A stretch of DNA of 64,000 nt from Hydractinia symbiolongicarpus (Eukaryota; Cnidaria; Hydrozoa; Anthoathecata; Hydractiniidae): the NCBI RefSeq assembly GCF_029227915.1, contig NC_079876.1, forward strand, positions 4,218,001-4,282,000. The letters are read 5' to 3'. Positions within the stretch are counted from its first letter, which is position 1, and each line of letters starts with the position of its first letter. The notes below the pieces were generated by a model, which was not told where the DNA came from, searched no databases, and saw only the letters and a program-made list of their open reading frames with translations. This document shows positions 1 to 10,778 of the stretch, piece by piece. The position numbers and the translations under genes were made by a program.

Positions 1-51
1 AAGAATGTTATTTCTTGTAGTCCAATTGTCTCACTTATAACATTTATAAAG

Positions 52-87
52 TCACAGTCCAAAATCAGTTCAATTAAGTCCCACAGT
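52..87 (+). repeat. Internal direct subrepeat of the monomer (example)
   Basis: gtcacagtcc (51-60) and gtcccacagt (78-87) are near copies. The latter occurs again at 273-282, 195 bp on. In addition, agtccaattgtctcac (19-34) aligns with agtcaatcgtttcac (85-99) with one gap and few mismatches. The monomer may have grown from shorter ancestral units. Confidence 0.55.
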
Positions 88-200
88 CAATCGTTTCACT
101 GTTAAAAGCGATGCAACCTATTAATATTGGAAAAATATCGCTAAATACATGTTGGTACGAGTATGTGACGCAACCGTTGTAACTGAAGCGGATTGATACC

Positions 201-220
201 GTTAGAAAGTCAATGAAATG
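201..220 (+). other. Near-invariant 20-bp block of the monomer (example)
   Basis: gttagaaagtcaatgaaatg is unchanged in the great majority of monomers of all families, although the bases on either side differ by family. The few exceptions seen are single changes: gagagtc near 14,367, aaaaagtc near 12,128, aaattc near 61,335, aatgatatg near 11,393. Conservation across families could reflect a binding site, or simply an old shared core. Confidence 0.6.
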
Positions 221-249
221 TAGCTTTTGAAACTGTCGCTATTTCTTCA

Positions 250-256
250 GCGCGCG
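250..256 (+). other. CpG-dense spot of the monomer (example)
   Basis: gcgcgcg contains three CpGs in an otherwise AT-rich monomer. It varies by family to gcgcggg, gagcggg, gcgcacg (31,557) or gcgtgat (near 6,216). Confidence 0.6.
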
Positions 257-1435
257 ATAACGGCTAGCATTAGTCCCACAGTAAAAATGACTTAACTATC
301 TAAATTTTTAAATGAAGTGCTACCAAAGCGCCCAGTGTAATCGCTGAGTTCCGGCAATCACGTCAAATTAAGAAGAATGTTATTTCTTGGAGTCCAATTT
401 TCTCATTTATCACATTTATCAGGTCACAGTCCAAAGTTAGTTCAATTAAGTTACACAGTCAATCGTTTCACTGTTAATAGCGATGCAACATAGTAATATC
501 AGAAAAATATCGCTAAATACATGTTGGTACGGATATGTGACCCAACCGTTGTAACTCACACGGACTGTAACCGTTAGAAAGTCAATGAAATGTAGTTTTT
601 GAAACTGTCGCTATTTCTTCAGCGCACGATAACGGCTAGGATTGGTCCCACAGTAAAAATGACTTAACTATCTAAATTCTTAAATGAAGCGCTACCACAG
701 CGCTCAGTGTAATCGCTGAGTTCCGGCAATCATGTCAAATTAAAAAGAATGTTATTTCTTGGAGTCCAATTGTCTCACTTATAAAATTTATAAGGTCACA
801 GTCAAAAATCAGTTCAATTTAATCCCACAGTCAATCATTTCACTGTTAAAAGCGATGCAACCTATTAATATGAGAAAATTTTCGCTAAATACATGTTGGT
901 ACGAATATATGACTCATCCGTTGTTACTCAAACGGATTGATGCTGTTAGAAAGTCAATGAAATGTAGTTTTTGAAACTGTAGCTATTTCTTTAGCGCGCG
1001 ATAACAGATAGGATTGGTCTTACAGTAAGAAATGACATATTTATCTAAAATTTTAAATGAAGCGCTACCACAGCGCCCAGTGTAATCGCTGAGTTCCCGC
1101 AATCATGTCAAATTAAAAATAATGCTAATTCTTGGAGTCATATTGTCTCACTTATAACATTTATAAGGTCACAGCTCAAAATCAGTTCCAATTAAGTCCC
1201 ACAGTCAATCGTTTCACTGTTAAAAGCGATACAACCTAGTATTACCGGAAAGATATCACGAAATACATTTTGGTAAGAATATGTGACTCAGCTGTTGTAA
1301 CTCAAACGGATTGATACTGTTAGAAAGTCAATGAAATGTACTTCTTGAAACTGTCGCTATTTTTTCAGAGCGGGATAACGACTAGGATTGGTCCCACAGT
1401 AAGAAATGACATATTTATCTAAAATTTTAAATGAA

Positions 1436-1450
1436 GCGCTACCACAGCGC
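1436..1450 (+). repeat. Conserved hairpin in each monomer (example)
   Basis: GCGCT-ACCAC-AGCGC is a perfect 5-bp stem with a 5-base loop. Nearly every monomer has it or a close form: gtgctaccacagcgc keeps a G-T wobble pair, gcgctaccacagcga loses the outer pair, gtgctaccaaaacgc loses an inner pair. Whether it forms in vivo is unknown. Confidence 0.75.
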
Positions 1451-2809
1451 CCAGTGTAATCGCTGAGTTCCGGCAATCATGTCAAATTAAAAATAATGTT
1501 ATTTCTTGGAGTCCAATTGTCTCACTTATAACATTTATAATGTCACAGCTCAAAATCAGTTCCAATTAAGTCCCACAGTCAATCGTTTCACTGTTAAAAG
1601 CGATACAACCTAGTATTACCGGAAAGATATCACGAAATACATTTTGGTAAGAATATGTGACTCAGCTGTTGTAACTCAAACGGATTGATACTGTTAGAAA
1701 GTCAATGAAATGTACTTTTTGAAGCTGTCGCTATTTTTTCAGAGCGGGATAACGACTAGGATTGGTCCCACAGTAAGAAATGACTTATTTATCTAAATTC
1801 TTAAATGAAGCGCTACCACAGCGCCCAGTGTAATCGCTGAGTTCCGGCAATCATGTCAAATTAAAAAGAATGTTATTTCTTGGAGTCCAATTGGCTCACT
1901 TATAACATTTATAAGGTCACAGTCAAAAATCAGTTCAATTTAATCCCACAGTTAATCATTTCACTGTTAAAAGCGATGCAACCTATTAATATGAGAAAAT
2001 TATCGCTAAATACATGTTGGTACGAATATATGACTCATCCGTTGTAACTCAAACGGATTGATGCTGTTAGAAAGTCAATGAAATGTAGTTTTTGAAACTG
2101 TCTCTATTTCTTCAGCGCGGGATAACGGCTAGGATTGGTCCCACAGTAAAAAATGACTTATTTATCTAAATTTTTAAATGAAGCGCTACCACTGCGACCA
2201 GTGTAATCGCTGAGTTCCGGCAATCATGTCAAATTAAGAAGAATGTTATTTCTTGTAGTCCAATTGTCTCACTTATAACATTTATAAAGTCACAGTCCAA
2301 AATCAGTTCAATTAAGTCCCACAGTCAATCGTTTCACTGCTAAAAGCGATGCAACCTAGTAATATTGGAAAAATATCGCTAAATACATGTTGGTACGAGT
2401 ATGTGACGCAACCGTTGTAACTGAAGCAGATTGATATCGTTAGAAAGTCAATGAAATGTAGTTTTTGAAACTGTCGCTATTTCTTCAGCGCGCGATAACG
2501 GCTAGGATTGGTCCCACAGTAAAAATGACTTAACTATCTAAATTTTTAGATAAAGTGCTACCACAGCGCCCAGTGTAATCGCTGAGTTCCGGCAATCATG
2601 TCAAATTAAGAAGAATGTTATTTCTTGGAGTCCAATTGTCTCATTTATCACATTTATCAAGTCACAGCCCAATATCAGTTCAATTAAGTCCCACAGTCAA
2701 TCGTTTCACTGTTAAAAGCGATACAACCTAGTATTACCGGAAAAATATCACGAAATACATTTTGGTAAGAATATGTGACTCAGCTGTTGTAACTGAAGCA
2801 GATTGATAT

Positions 2810-4672
2810 CGTTAGAAAGTCAATGAAATGTAGTTTTTGAAACTGTCGCTACTTTTTCAGCGCGCGATAACGGCTAGGATTGGTCCCACAGTAAAAATGA
2901 CTTAACTATCTAAATTCTTAAATGAAGCGCTACCACAGCGCCCCGTGTAATCGCAGAATTCCGGCAATCATGTCAAATTAAGAAGAATGTTACTTCTTGG
3001 AGTTCAATTGTCTCACTTATAATATTTATCAGGTCACAGTCAAAAATCAGTTCAATTTAATACCACATTTAATCATTTCACTGCTAAAAGCGATGCAACC
3101 TAGTAATATTGGAAAAATATCGCTAAATACATGTTGGTACGAATATATGACTCATCCGTTGTTACTCAAATGGATTGATGCTGTTAGAAAGTCAATGAAA
3201 TGTAGTTTTTGAAACTGTCTCTATATCTTCAGCGCGGGATAACGGCTAGGATTGGTCCCACAGTAAAAAATGACTTATTTATCTAAATTTTTAAATGAAG
3301 CGCTACCACAGCGACCAGTGTAATCGCTGAGTTCCTGCAATCATGTCAAATTAAGAAGAATGTTATTTCTTGTAGTCCAATTGTCTCACTTATAACATTT
3401 ATAAAGTCACAGTCCAAAGTCAGTTCAATTAAGTCCCACAGTCAATCGTTTCACTGTTAAAAGCGATGCAACCTATTAATATTGGAAAAATATCGCTAAA
3501 TACATGTTGGTACGAGTATGTGACGCAACCGTTGTAACTGAAGCGGATTGATACCGTTAGAAAGTCAATGAAATGTAGCTTTTGAAACTGTCGCTATTTC
3601 TTCAGCGCGCGATAACGGCTAGGATTAGTCCCACAGTAAAAATGACTTAACTATCTAAATTTTTAAATGAAGTGCTACCAAAACGCCCAGTGTAATCGCT
3701 GAGTTCCGGCAATCACGTCAAATTAAGAAGAATGTTATTTCTTGGAGTCCAGTTTTCTCATTTATCACATTTATCAGGTCACAGTCCAAAGTTAGTTCAA
3801 TTAAGTCACACAGTCAATCGTTTCACTGTTAATAGCGATGCAACATAGTAATATCAGAAAAATATCGCTAAATACATGTTGGTACGGATATGTGACCCAA
3901 CCGTTGTAACTCACACGGACTGTAACCGTTAGAAAGTCAATGAAATGTAGTTTTTGAAACTGTCGCTATTTCTTCAGCGCGCGATAATAGATAGGATTGG
4001 TCTTACAGTAAGAAATGACATATTTATCTAAAATTTTAAATGAAGCGCTACCACAGCGCCCAGTGTAATCGCTGAGTTCCGGCAATCATGTCAAATTAAA
4101 AATAATGTTATTTCTTGGAGTCCAATTGTCTCACTTATAACATTTATAAGGTCACAGCTCAAAATCAGTTCCAATTAAGTCCCACAGTCAATCGTTTCAC
4201 TGTTAAAAGCGATACAACCTAGTATTACCGGAAAGATATCACGAAATACATTTTGGAACGAGTATGTGACGCAACCGTTGTAACTGAAGAGGATTGATAC
4301 CGTTAGAAAGTCAATGAAATGTAGTTTTTGAAACTGTCGCTATTTCTTCAGCGCGCGATAACGGCTAGGATTGGTCCAACAGTAAAAATGACTTAATTAT
4401 TTAAATTTTAAAATGAAGTGCTACCACAGCGCCCAGTGTAATCTCTGAGTTCCGGCAATCACGTCAAATTAAGAATAATGTTATTTATTGGAGTCCAATT
4501 GTCTCACTTATAACATTTATAAGGTCACAGCCCAATATCAGTTCAATTAAGTCCCACTGTCAATCGTTTCACTGTTAAAAGCGATACAAGCTAGTATTAC
4601 CGGAAAGATATCACGAAATACATTTTGGTAAGAATATGTGACTCAGCCGTTGTAACTGAAGCGGATTGATAC
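2810..4672 (+). repeat. Five-monomer HOR (1,863 bp), copy 1
   Basis: Matches the next 1,863 bp base for base apart from scattered single differences. Diagnostic private variants recur at exactly +1,863: gctactttttcag, cagaattccgg, ggagttcaattg, gtgctaccaaaacg (3,671 and 5,534), gataatagatagg, and ttttggaacgag. Monomer order is A (with tggattgatgctg), B, D, E, C-like. The left edge is set by the last family-level mismatch before 2,810. Confidence 0.93.
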
Positions 4673-6535
4673 CGTTAGAAAGTCAATGAAATGTAGTTTT
4701 TGAAACTGTCGCTACTTTTTCAGTGCGCGATAACGGCTAGGATTGGTCCCACAGTAAAAATGACTTAACTATCTAAATTCTTAAATGAAGCGCTACCACA
4801 GCGCCCAGTGTAATCGCAGAATTCCGGCAATCATGTCAAATTAAGAAGAATGTTACTTCTTGGAGTTCAATTGTCTCACTTATAATATTTATCAGGTCAC
4901 AGTCAAAAATCAGTTCAATTTAATCCCACATTTAATCATTTCACTGCTAAAAGCGATGCAACCTAGTAATATTGGAAAAATATCGCTAAATACATGTTGG
5001 TACGAATATATGACTCATCCGTTGTTACTCAAATGGATTGATGCTGTTAGAAAGTCAATGAAATGTAGTTTTTGAAACTGTCTCTATATCTTCAGCGCGG
5101 GATAACGGCTAGGATTGGTCCCACAGTAAAAAATGACTTATTTATCTAAATTTTTAAATGAAGCGCTACCACAGCGACCAGTGTAATCGCTGAGTTCCTG
5201 CAATCATGTCAAATTAAGAAGAATGTTATTTCTTGTAGTCCAATTGTCTCACTTATAACATTTATAAAGTCACAGTCCAAAGTCAGTTCAATTAAGTCCC
5301 ACAGTCAATCGTTTCACTGTTAAAAGCGATGCAACCTATTAATATTGGAAAAATATCGCTAAATACATGTTGGTACGAGTATGTGACGCAACCGTTGTAA
5401 CTGAAGCGGATTGATACCGTTAGAAAGTCAATGAAATGTAGCTTTTGAAACTGTCGCTATTTCTTCAGCGCGCGATAACGGCTAGGATTAGTCCCACAGT
5501 AAAAATGACTTAACTATCTAAATTTTTAAATGAAGTGCTACCAAAACGCCCAGTGTAATCGCTGAGTTCCGGCAATCACGTCAAATTAAGAAGAATGTTA
5601 TTTCTTGGAGTCCAGTTTTCTCATTTATCACATTTATCAGGTCACAGTCCAAAGTTAGTTCAATTAAGTCACACAGTCAATCGTTTCACTGTTAATAGCG
5701 ATGCAACATAGTAATATCAGAAAAATATCGCTAAATACATGTTGGTACGGATATGTGACCCAACCGTTGTAACTCACACGGACTGTAACCGTTAGAAAGT
5801 CAATGAAATGTAGTTTTTGAAACTGTCGCTATTTCTTCAGCGCGCGATAATAGATAGGATTGGTCTTACAGTAAGAAATGACATATTTATCTAAAATTTT
5901 AAATGAAGCGCTACCACAGCGCCCAGTGTAATCGCTGAGTTCCGGCAATCATGTCAAATTAAAAATAATGTTATTTCTTGGAGTCCAATTGTCTCACTTA
6001 TAACATTTATAAGGTCACAGCTCAAAATCAGTTCTAATTAAGTCCCACAGTCAATCGTTCCACTGTTAAAAGCGATACAACCTAGTATTACCGGAAAGAT
6101 ATCACGAAATACATTTTGGAACGAGTATGTGACGCAACCGTTGTAACTGAAGAGGATTGATACCGTTAGAAAGTCAATGAAATGTAGTTTTTGAAACTGT
6201 CGCTATTTCTTCAGCGCGTGATAACGGCTAGGATTGGTCCAACAGTAAAAATGACTTAATTATTTAAATTTTAAAATGAAGTGCTACCACAGCGCCCAGT
6301 GTAATCTCTGAGTTCCGGCAATCACGTCAAATTAAGAATAATGTTATTTATTGGAGTCCAATTGTCTCACTTATAACATTTATAAGGTCACAGCCCAATA
6401 TCAGTTCAATTAAGTCCCACTGTCAATCGTTTCACTGTTAAAAGCGATACAAGCTAGTATTACCGGAAAGATATCACGAAATACATTTTGGTAAGAATAT
6501 GTGACTCAGCCGTTGTAACTCAAACGGATGGTACT
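4673..6535 (+). repeat. Five-monomer HOR (1,863 bp), copy 2
   Basis: Tandem second copy of the unit at 2,810-4,672. It follows copy 1 to about 6,520, then switches at cgttgtaact: copy 1 continues gaagcgg, this copy continues caaacggatgg. The switch marks a recombination junction inside a block shared by the monomer families. Confidence 0.92.
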
Positions 6536-7230
6536 GTTAGAAAGTCAATGAAATGTAGTTTTTGAAACTGTCGCTACTTTTTCAGCGCGCGATAACGGCT
6601 AGGATTGGTCCCACAGTAAAAATGACTTAACTATCTAAATTTTTAGATAAAGTGCTACCACAGCGCCCAGTGTAATCGCTGAGTTCCGGCAATCATGTCA
6701 AATTAAGAAGAATGTTATTTCTTGGAGTCCAATTGTCTCATTTATCACATTTATCAAGTCACAGCCCAATATCAGTTCAATTAAGTCCCACAGTCAATCG
6801 TTTCACTGTTAAAAGCGATACAACCTAGTATTACCGGAAAAATATCGCTAAATACATGTTGGTACGAGTATGTGACGCAACCGTTGTAACTGAAGCGGAT
6901 TGATACCGTTAGAAAGTCAATGAAATGTAGCTTTTGAAACTGTCGCTATTTCTTCAGCGCGCGATAACGGCTAGGATTAGTCCCACAGTAAAAATGACTT
7001 AACTATCTAAATTTTTAAATGAAGTGCTACCAAAACGCCCAGTGTAATCGCTGAGTTCCGGCAATCACGTCAAATTAAGAAGAATGTTATTTCTTGGAGT
7101 CCAGTTTTCTCATTTATCACATTTATCAGGTCACAGTCCAAAGTTAGTTCAATTAAGTCACACAGTCAATCGTTTCACTGTTAATAGCGATGCAACATAG
7201 TAATATCAGAAAAATATCGCTAAATACATG
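6536..7230 (+). repeat. Recombinant satellite segment with two chimeric monomers
   Basis: The first part (to about 6,850) matches the segment 4,097 bp upstream, sharing the rare variant tttttagataaag (2,543 and 6,640). Near 6,842 the monomer changes from a C-type left half (tattaccggaaa) to a B-type right half (aatatcgctaaatacatg). The next monomer starts as D-type (gtccagttttctc, catagtaatatcag) and near 7,231-7,238 becomes A-type (aatatatgactcatccg). The two hybrids mark breakpoints between 1,863 bp units. Confidence 0.85.
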
Positions 7231-8721
7231 TTGGTACGAATATATGACTCATCCGTTGTTACTCAAATGGATTGATGCTGTTAGAAAGTCAATGAAATGT
7301 AGTTTTTGAAACTGTCTCTATATCTTCAGCGCGGGATAACGGCTAGGATTGGTCCCACAGTAAAAAATGACTTATTTATCTAAATTTTTAAATGCAGCGC
7401 TACCACAGCGACCAGTGTAATCGCTGAGTTCCTGCAATCATGTCAAATTAAGAAGAATGTTATTTCTTGTAGTCCAATTGTCTCACTTATAACATTTATA
7501 AAGTCACAGTCCAAAGTCAGTTCAATTAAGTCCCACAGTCAATCGTTTCACTGTTAAAAGCGATGCAACCTAATAATATTGGAAAAATATCGCTAAATAC
7601 ATGTTGGTACGAGTATGTGACGCAACCGTTGTAACTGAAGCGGATTGATACCGTTAGAAAGTCAATGAAATGTAGCTTTTGAAACTGTCGCTATTTCTTC
7701 AGCGCGCGATAACGGCTAGGATTAGTCCCACAGTAAAAATGACTTAACTATCTAAATTTTTAAATGAAGTGCTACCAAAACGCCCAGTGTAATCGCTGAG
7801 TTCCGGCAATCACGTCAAATTAAGAAGAATGTTATTTCTTGGAGTCCAGTTTTCTCATTTATCACATTTATCAGGTCACAGTCCAAAGTTAGTTCAATTA
7901 AGTCACACAGTCAATCGTTTCACTGTTAATAGCGATGCAACATAGTAATATCAGAAAAATATCGCTAAATACATGTTGGTACGGATATGTGACCCAACCG
8001 TTGTAACTCACACGGACTGTAACCGTTAGAAAGTCAATGAAATGTAGTTTTTGAAACTGTCGCTATTTCTTCAGCGCGCGATAATAGATAGGATTGGTCT
8101 TACAGTAAGAAATGACATATTTATCTAAAATTTTAAATGAAGCGCTACCACAGCGCCCAGTGTAATCGCTGAGTTCCGGCCATCATGTCAAATTAAAAAT
8201 AATGTTATTTCTTGGAGTCCAATTGTCTCACTTATAACATTTATAAGGTCACAGCTCAAAATCAGTTCCAATTAAGTCCCACAGTCAATCGTTTCACTGT
8301 TAAAAGCGATACAACCTAGTATTACCGGAAAGATATCACGAAATACATTTTGGAACGAGTATGTGACGCAACCGTTGTAACTGAAGAGGATTGATACCGT
8401 TAGAAAGTCAATGAAATGTAGTTTTTGAAACTGTCGCTATTTCTTCAGCGCGCGATAACGGCTAGGATTGGTCCAACAGTAAAAATGACTTAATTATCTA
8501 AATTTTAAAATGAAGTGCTACCACAGCGCCCAGTGTAATCTCTGAGTTCCGGCAATCACGTCAAATTAAGAATAATGTTATTTCTTGGAGTCCAATTGTC
8601 TCACTTATAACATTTATAAGGTCACAGCCCAATATAAGTTCAATTAAGTCCCACTGTCAATCGTTTCACTGTTAAAAGCGATACAAGCTAGTATTACCGG
8701 AAAGATATCACGAAATACATT
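7231..8721 (+). repeat. Partial third copy of the five-monomer HOR
   Basis: Follows 4,997-6,487 at a constant offset of +2,234, including gtgctaccaaaacg (7,768), gataatagatagg and ttttggaacgag. Four of the five monomers are present. It ends near 8,721, where the source has ttttggtaagaata but this copy has ttttggaacgag. Confidence 0.88.
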
Positions 8722-9288
8722 TTGGAACGAGTATGTGACGCAACCGTTGTAACTGAAGAGGATTGATACCGTTAGAAAGTCAATGAAATGTACTTTTTGA
8801 AACTGTCGCTATTTCTTCAGAGCGGGATAACGGCTAGGATTGGTCCCACAGTAAGAAATGACTTATTTATCTAAATTCTTAAATGAAGCGCTACCACAGC
8901 GCCCAGTGTAATCGCTGAGTTCCGGCAATCATGTCAAATTAAAAAGAATTTTATTTCTTGGAGTCCAATTGTCTCACTTATAACATTTATAAGGTCACAG
9001 TCAAAAATCAGTTCAATTTAATCCCACAGTCAATCGTTTCACTGTTAAAAGCGATACAACCTAGTATTACCGGAAAGATATCACGAAATACATTTTGGTA
9101 AGAATATGTGACTCAGCTGTTGTAACTGAAGCAGATTGATATCGTTAGAAAGTCAATGAAATGTAGTTTTTGAAACTGTCGCTACTTCTTCAGCGCGCGA
9201 AAACGGTAAGGATTGGTCCCACAGTAAAAATGACTTAACTATCTAAATTCTTAAATGAAGCGCTACCACAGCGCCCAGTGTAATCGCA
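8722..9288 (+). repeat. Mixed satellite monomers
   Basis: About 1.5 monomers linking the five-monomer HOR to the dimer duplication. One monomer is a hybrid: an A-type left end (cagtcaaaaatcag near 9,000) passes into a C-type right half (tattaccggaaagatatcac near 9,064). No other content seen. Confidence 0.8.
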
Positions 9289-10033
9289 GAGTTCCGGCAA
9301 TCATGTCAAATTAAGAAGAATGTTACTTCTTGGAGTTCAATTGTCTCACTTATAATATTTATCAGGTCACAGTCAAAAATCAGTTCAATTTAATCCCACA
9401 TTTAATCATTTCACTGCTAAAAGCGATGCAACCTAGTAATATTGGAAAAATATCGCTAAATACATGTTGGTACGAATATATGACTCATCCGTTGTTACTC
9501 AAATGGATTGATGCTGTTAGAAAGTCAATGAAATGTAGTTTTTGAAACTGTCTCTATATCTTCAGCGCGGGATAACGGCTAGGATTGGTCCCACAGTAAA
9601 AAATGACTTATTTATCTAAATTTTTAAATGAAGCGCTACCACAGCGACCAGTGTAATCGCTGAGTTCCTGCAATCATGTCAAATTAAGAAGAATGTTTTT
9701 TCTTGTAGTCCAATTGTCTCACTTATAAAATTTATAAAGTCACAGTCCAAAGTCAGTTCAATTAAGTCCCACAGTCAATCGTTTCACTGTTAAAAGCGAT
9801 GCAACCTATTAATATTGGAAAAATATTGCTAAATACATGTTGGTACGAGTATGTGACGCAACCGTTGTAACTGAAGCGGATTGATACCGTTAGAAAGTCA
9901 ATGAAATGTAGCTTTTGAAACTGTCGCTATTTCTTCAGCGCGCGATAACGGCTAGAATTAGTCCCACAGTAAAAATGACTTAACTATCTAAATTTTTAAA
10001 TGAAGTGCTACCAAAACGCCCAGTGTAATCGCT
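9289..10033 (+). repeat. Two-monomer tandem duplication (745 bp), copy 1
   Basis: One A monomer with the open variant followed by one B monomer carrying the private variants gaatgttttttcttg and aatattgctaaatac. Both private variants recur 745 bp downstream. Very few differences separate the copies (for example ctagaattag near 9,953 against ctaggattag near 10,698), so the duplication is recent. Confidence 0.93.
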
Positions 10034-10778
10034 GAGTTCCGGCAATCATGTCAAATTAAGAAGAATGTTACTTCTTGGAGTTCAATTGTCTCACTTATAA
10101 TATTTATCAGGTCACAGTCAAAAATCAGTTCAATTTAATCCCACATTTAATCATTTCACTGCTAAAAGCGATGCAACCTAGTAATATTGGAAAAATATCG
10201 CTAAATACATGTTGGTACGAATATATGACTCATCCGTTGTTACTCAAATGGATTGATGCTGTTAGAAAGTCAATGAAATGTAGTTTTTGAAACTGTCTCT
10301 ATATCTTCAGCGCGGGATAACGGCTAGGATTGGTCCCACAGTAAAAAATGACTTATTTATCTAAATTTTTAAATGAAGCGCTACCACAGCGACCAGTGTA
10401 ATCGCTGAGTTCCTGCAATCATGTCAAATTAAGAAGAATGTTTTTTCTTGTAGTCCAATTGTCTCACTTATAAAATTTATAAAGTCACAGTCCAAAGTCA
10501 GTTCAATTAAGTCCCACAGTCAATCGTTTCACTGTTAAAAGCGATGCAACCTATTAATATTGGAAAAATATTGCTAAATACATGTTGGTACGAGTATGTG
10601 ACGCAACCGTTGTAACTGAAGCGGATTGATACCGTTAGAAAGTCAATGAAATGTAGCTTTTGAAACTGTCGCTATTTCTTCAGCGCGCGATAACGGCTAG
10701 GATTAGTCCCACAGTAAAAATGACTTAACTATCTAAATTTTTAAATGAAGTGCTACCAAAACGCCCAGTGTAATCGCT
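10034..10778 (+). repeat. Two-monomer tandem duplication (745 bp), copy 2
   Basis: Second copy of the dimer. Downstream the array continues with gcaatcacgtc rather than gcaatcatgtc, which places the right edge just before 10,795. Confidence 0.92.

Larger units (their letters stand above)
1..2809 (+). repeat. Mixed-family satellite monomers, left edge
   Basis: About 7.5 monomers of families B, D, A, C/E hybrid, C/E hybrid, A, B and C in that order. The two C/E hybrids beginning near 1,121 and 1,495 are adjacent and nearly identical: both have cagctcaaaatcagttcc in the left half and ttttggtaagaata in the right half. That indicates duplication of a single monomer. The A monomer starting near 747 has TTA instead of TAA in the cgttgt(a/t)actc block. 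There is no gene. Confidence 0.9.

Noticed and set aside
230-265. Possible CENP-B box around ttcagcgcgggataacgg.
   Set aside because: The box needs TTCG, then seven bases, then CGGG; here TTC and CGGG are only four bases apart and the TTCG core is missing in most monomers. It does not match the known motif.
759-974. Open frame of 71 residues, recurring 16 times in the window (for example 2,997, 20,141, 26,476, 31,695, 46,603, 57,041), several copies identical.
   Set aside because: It is the family A monomer itself. It begins at TTG, not ATG, and is open only where a TAA in cgttgtaactc became TTA. Most monomers of the same family are closed. Identity between copies follows from HOR duplication, not from protein selection. 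No promoter, poly-A signal or domain is recognisable.
1540-1800. Retroelement or transposon remnants suggested by short inverted and direct repeats.
   Set aside because: No terminal repeats, target-site duplications or coding remnants; the short repeats are part of every monomer.
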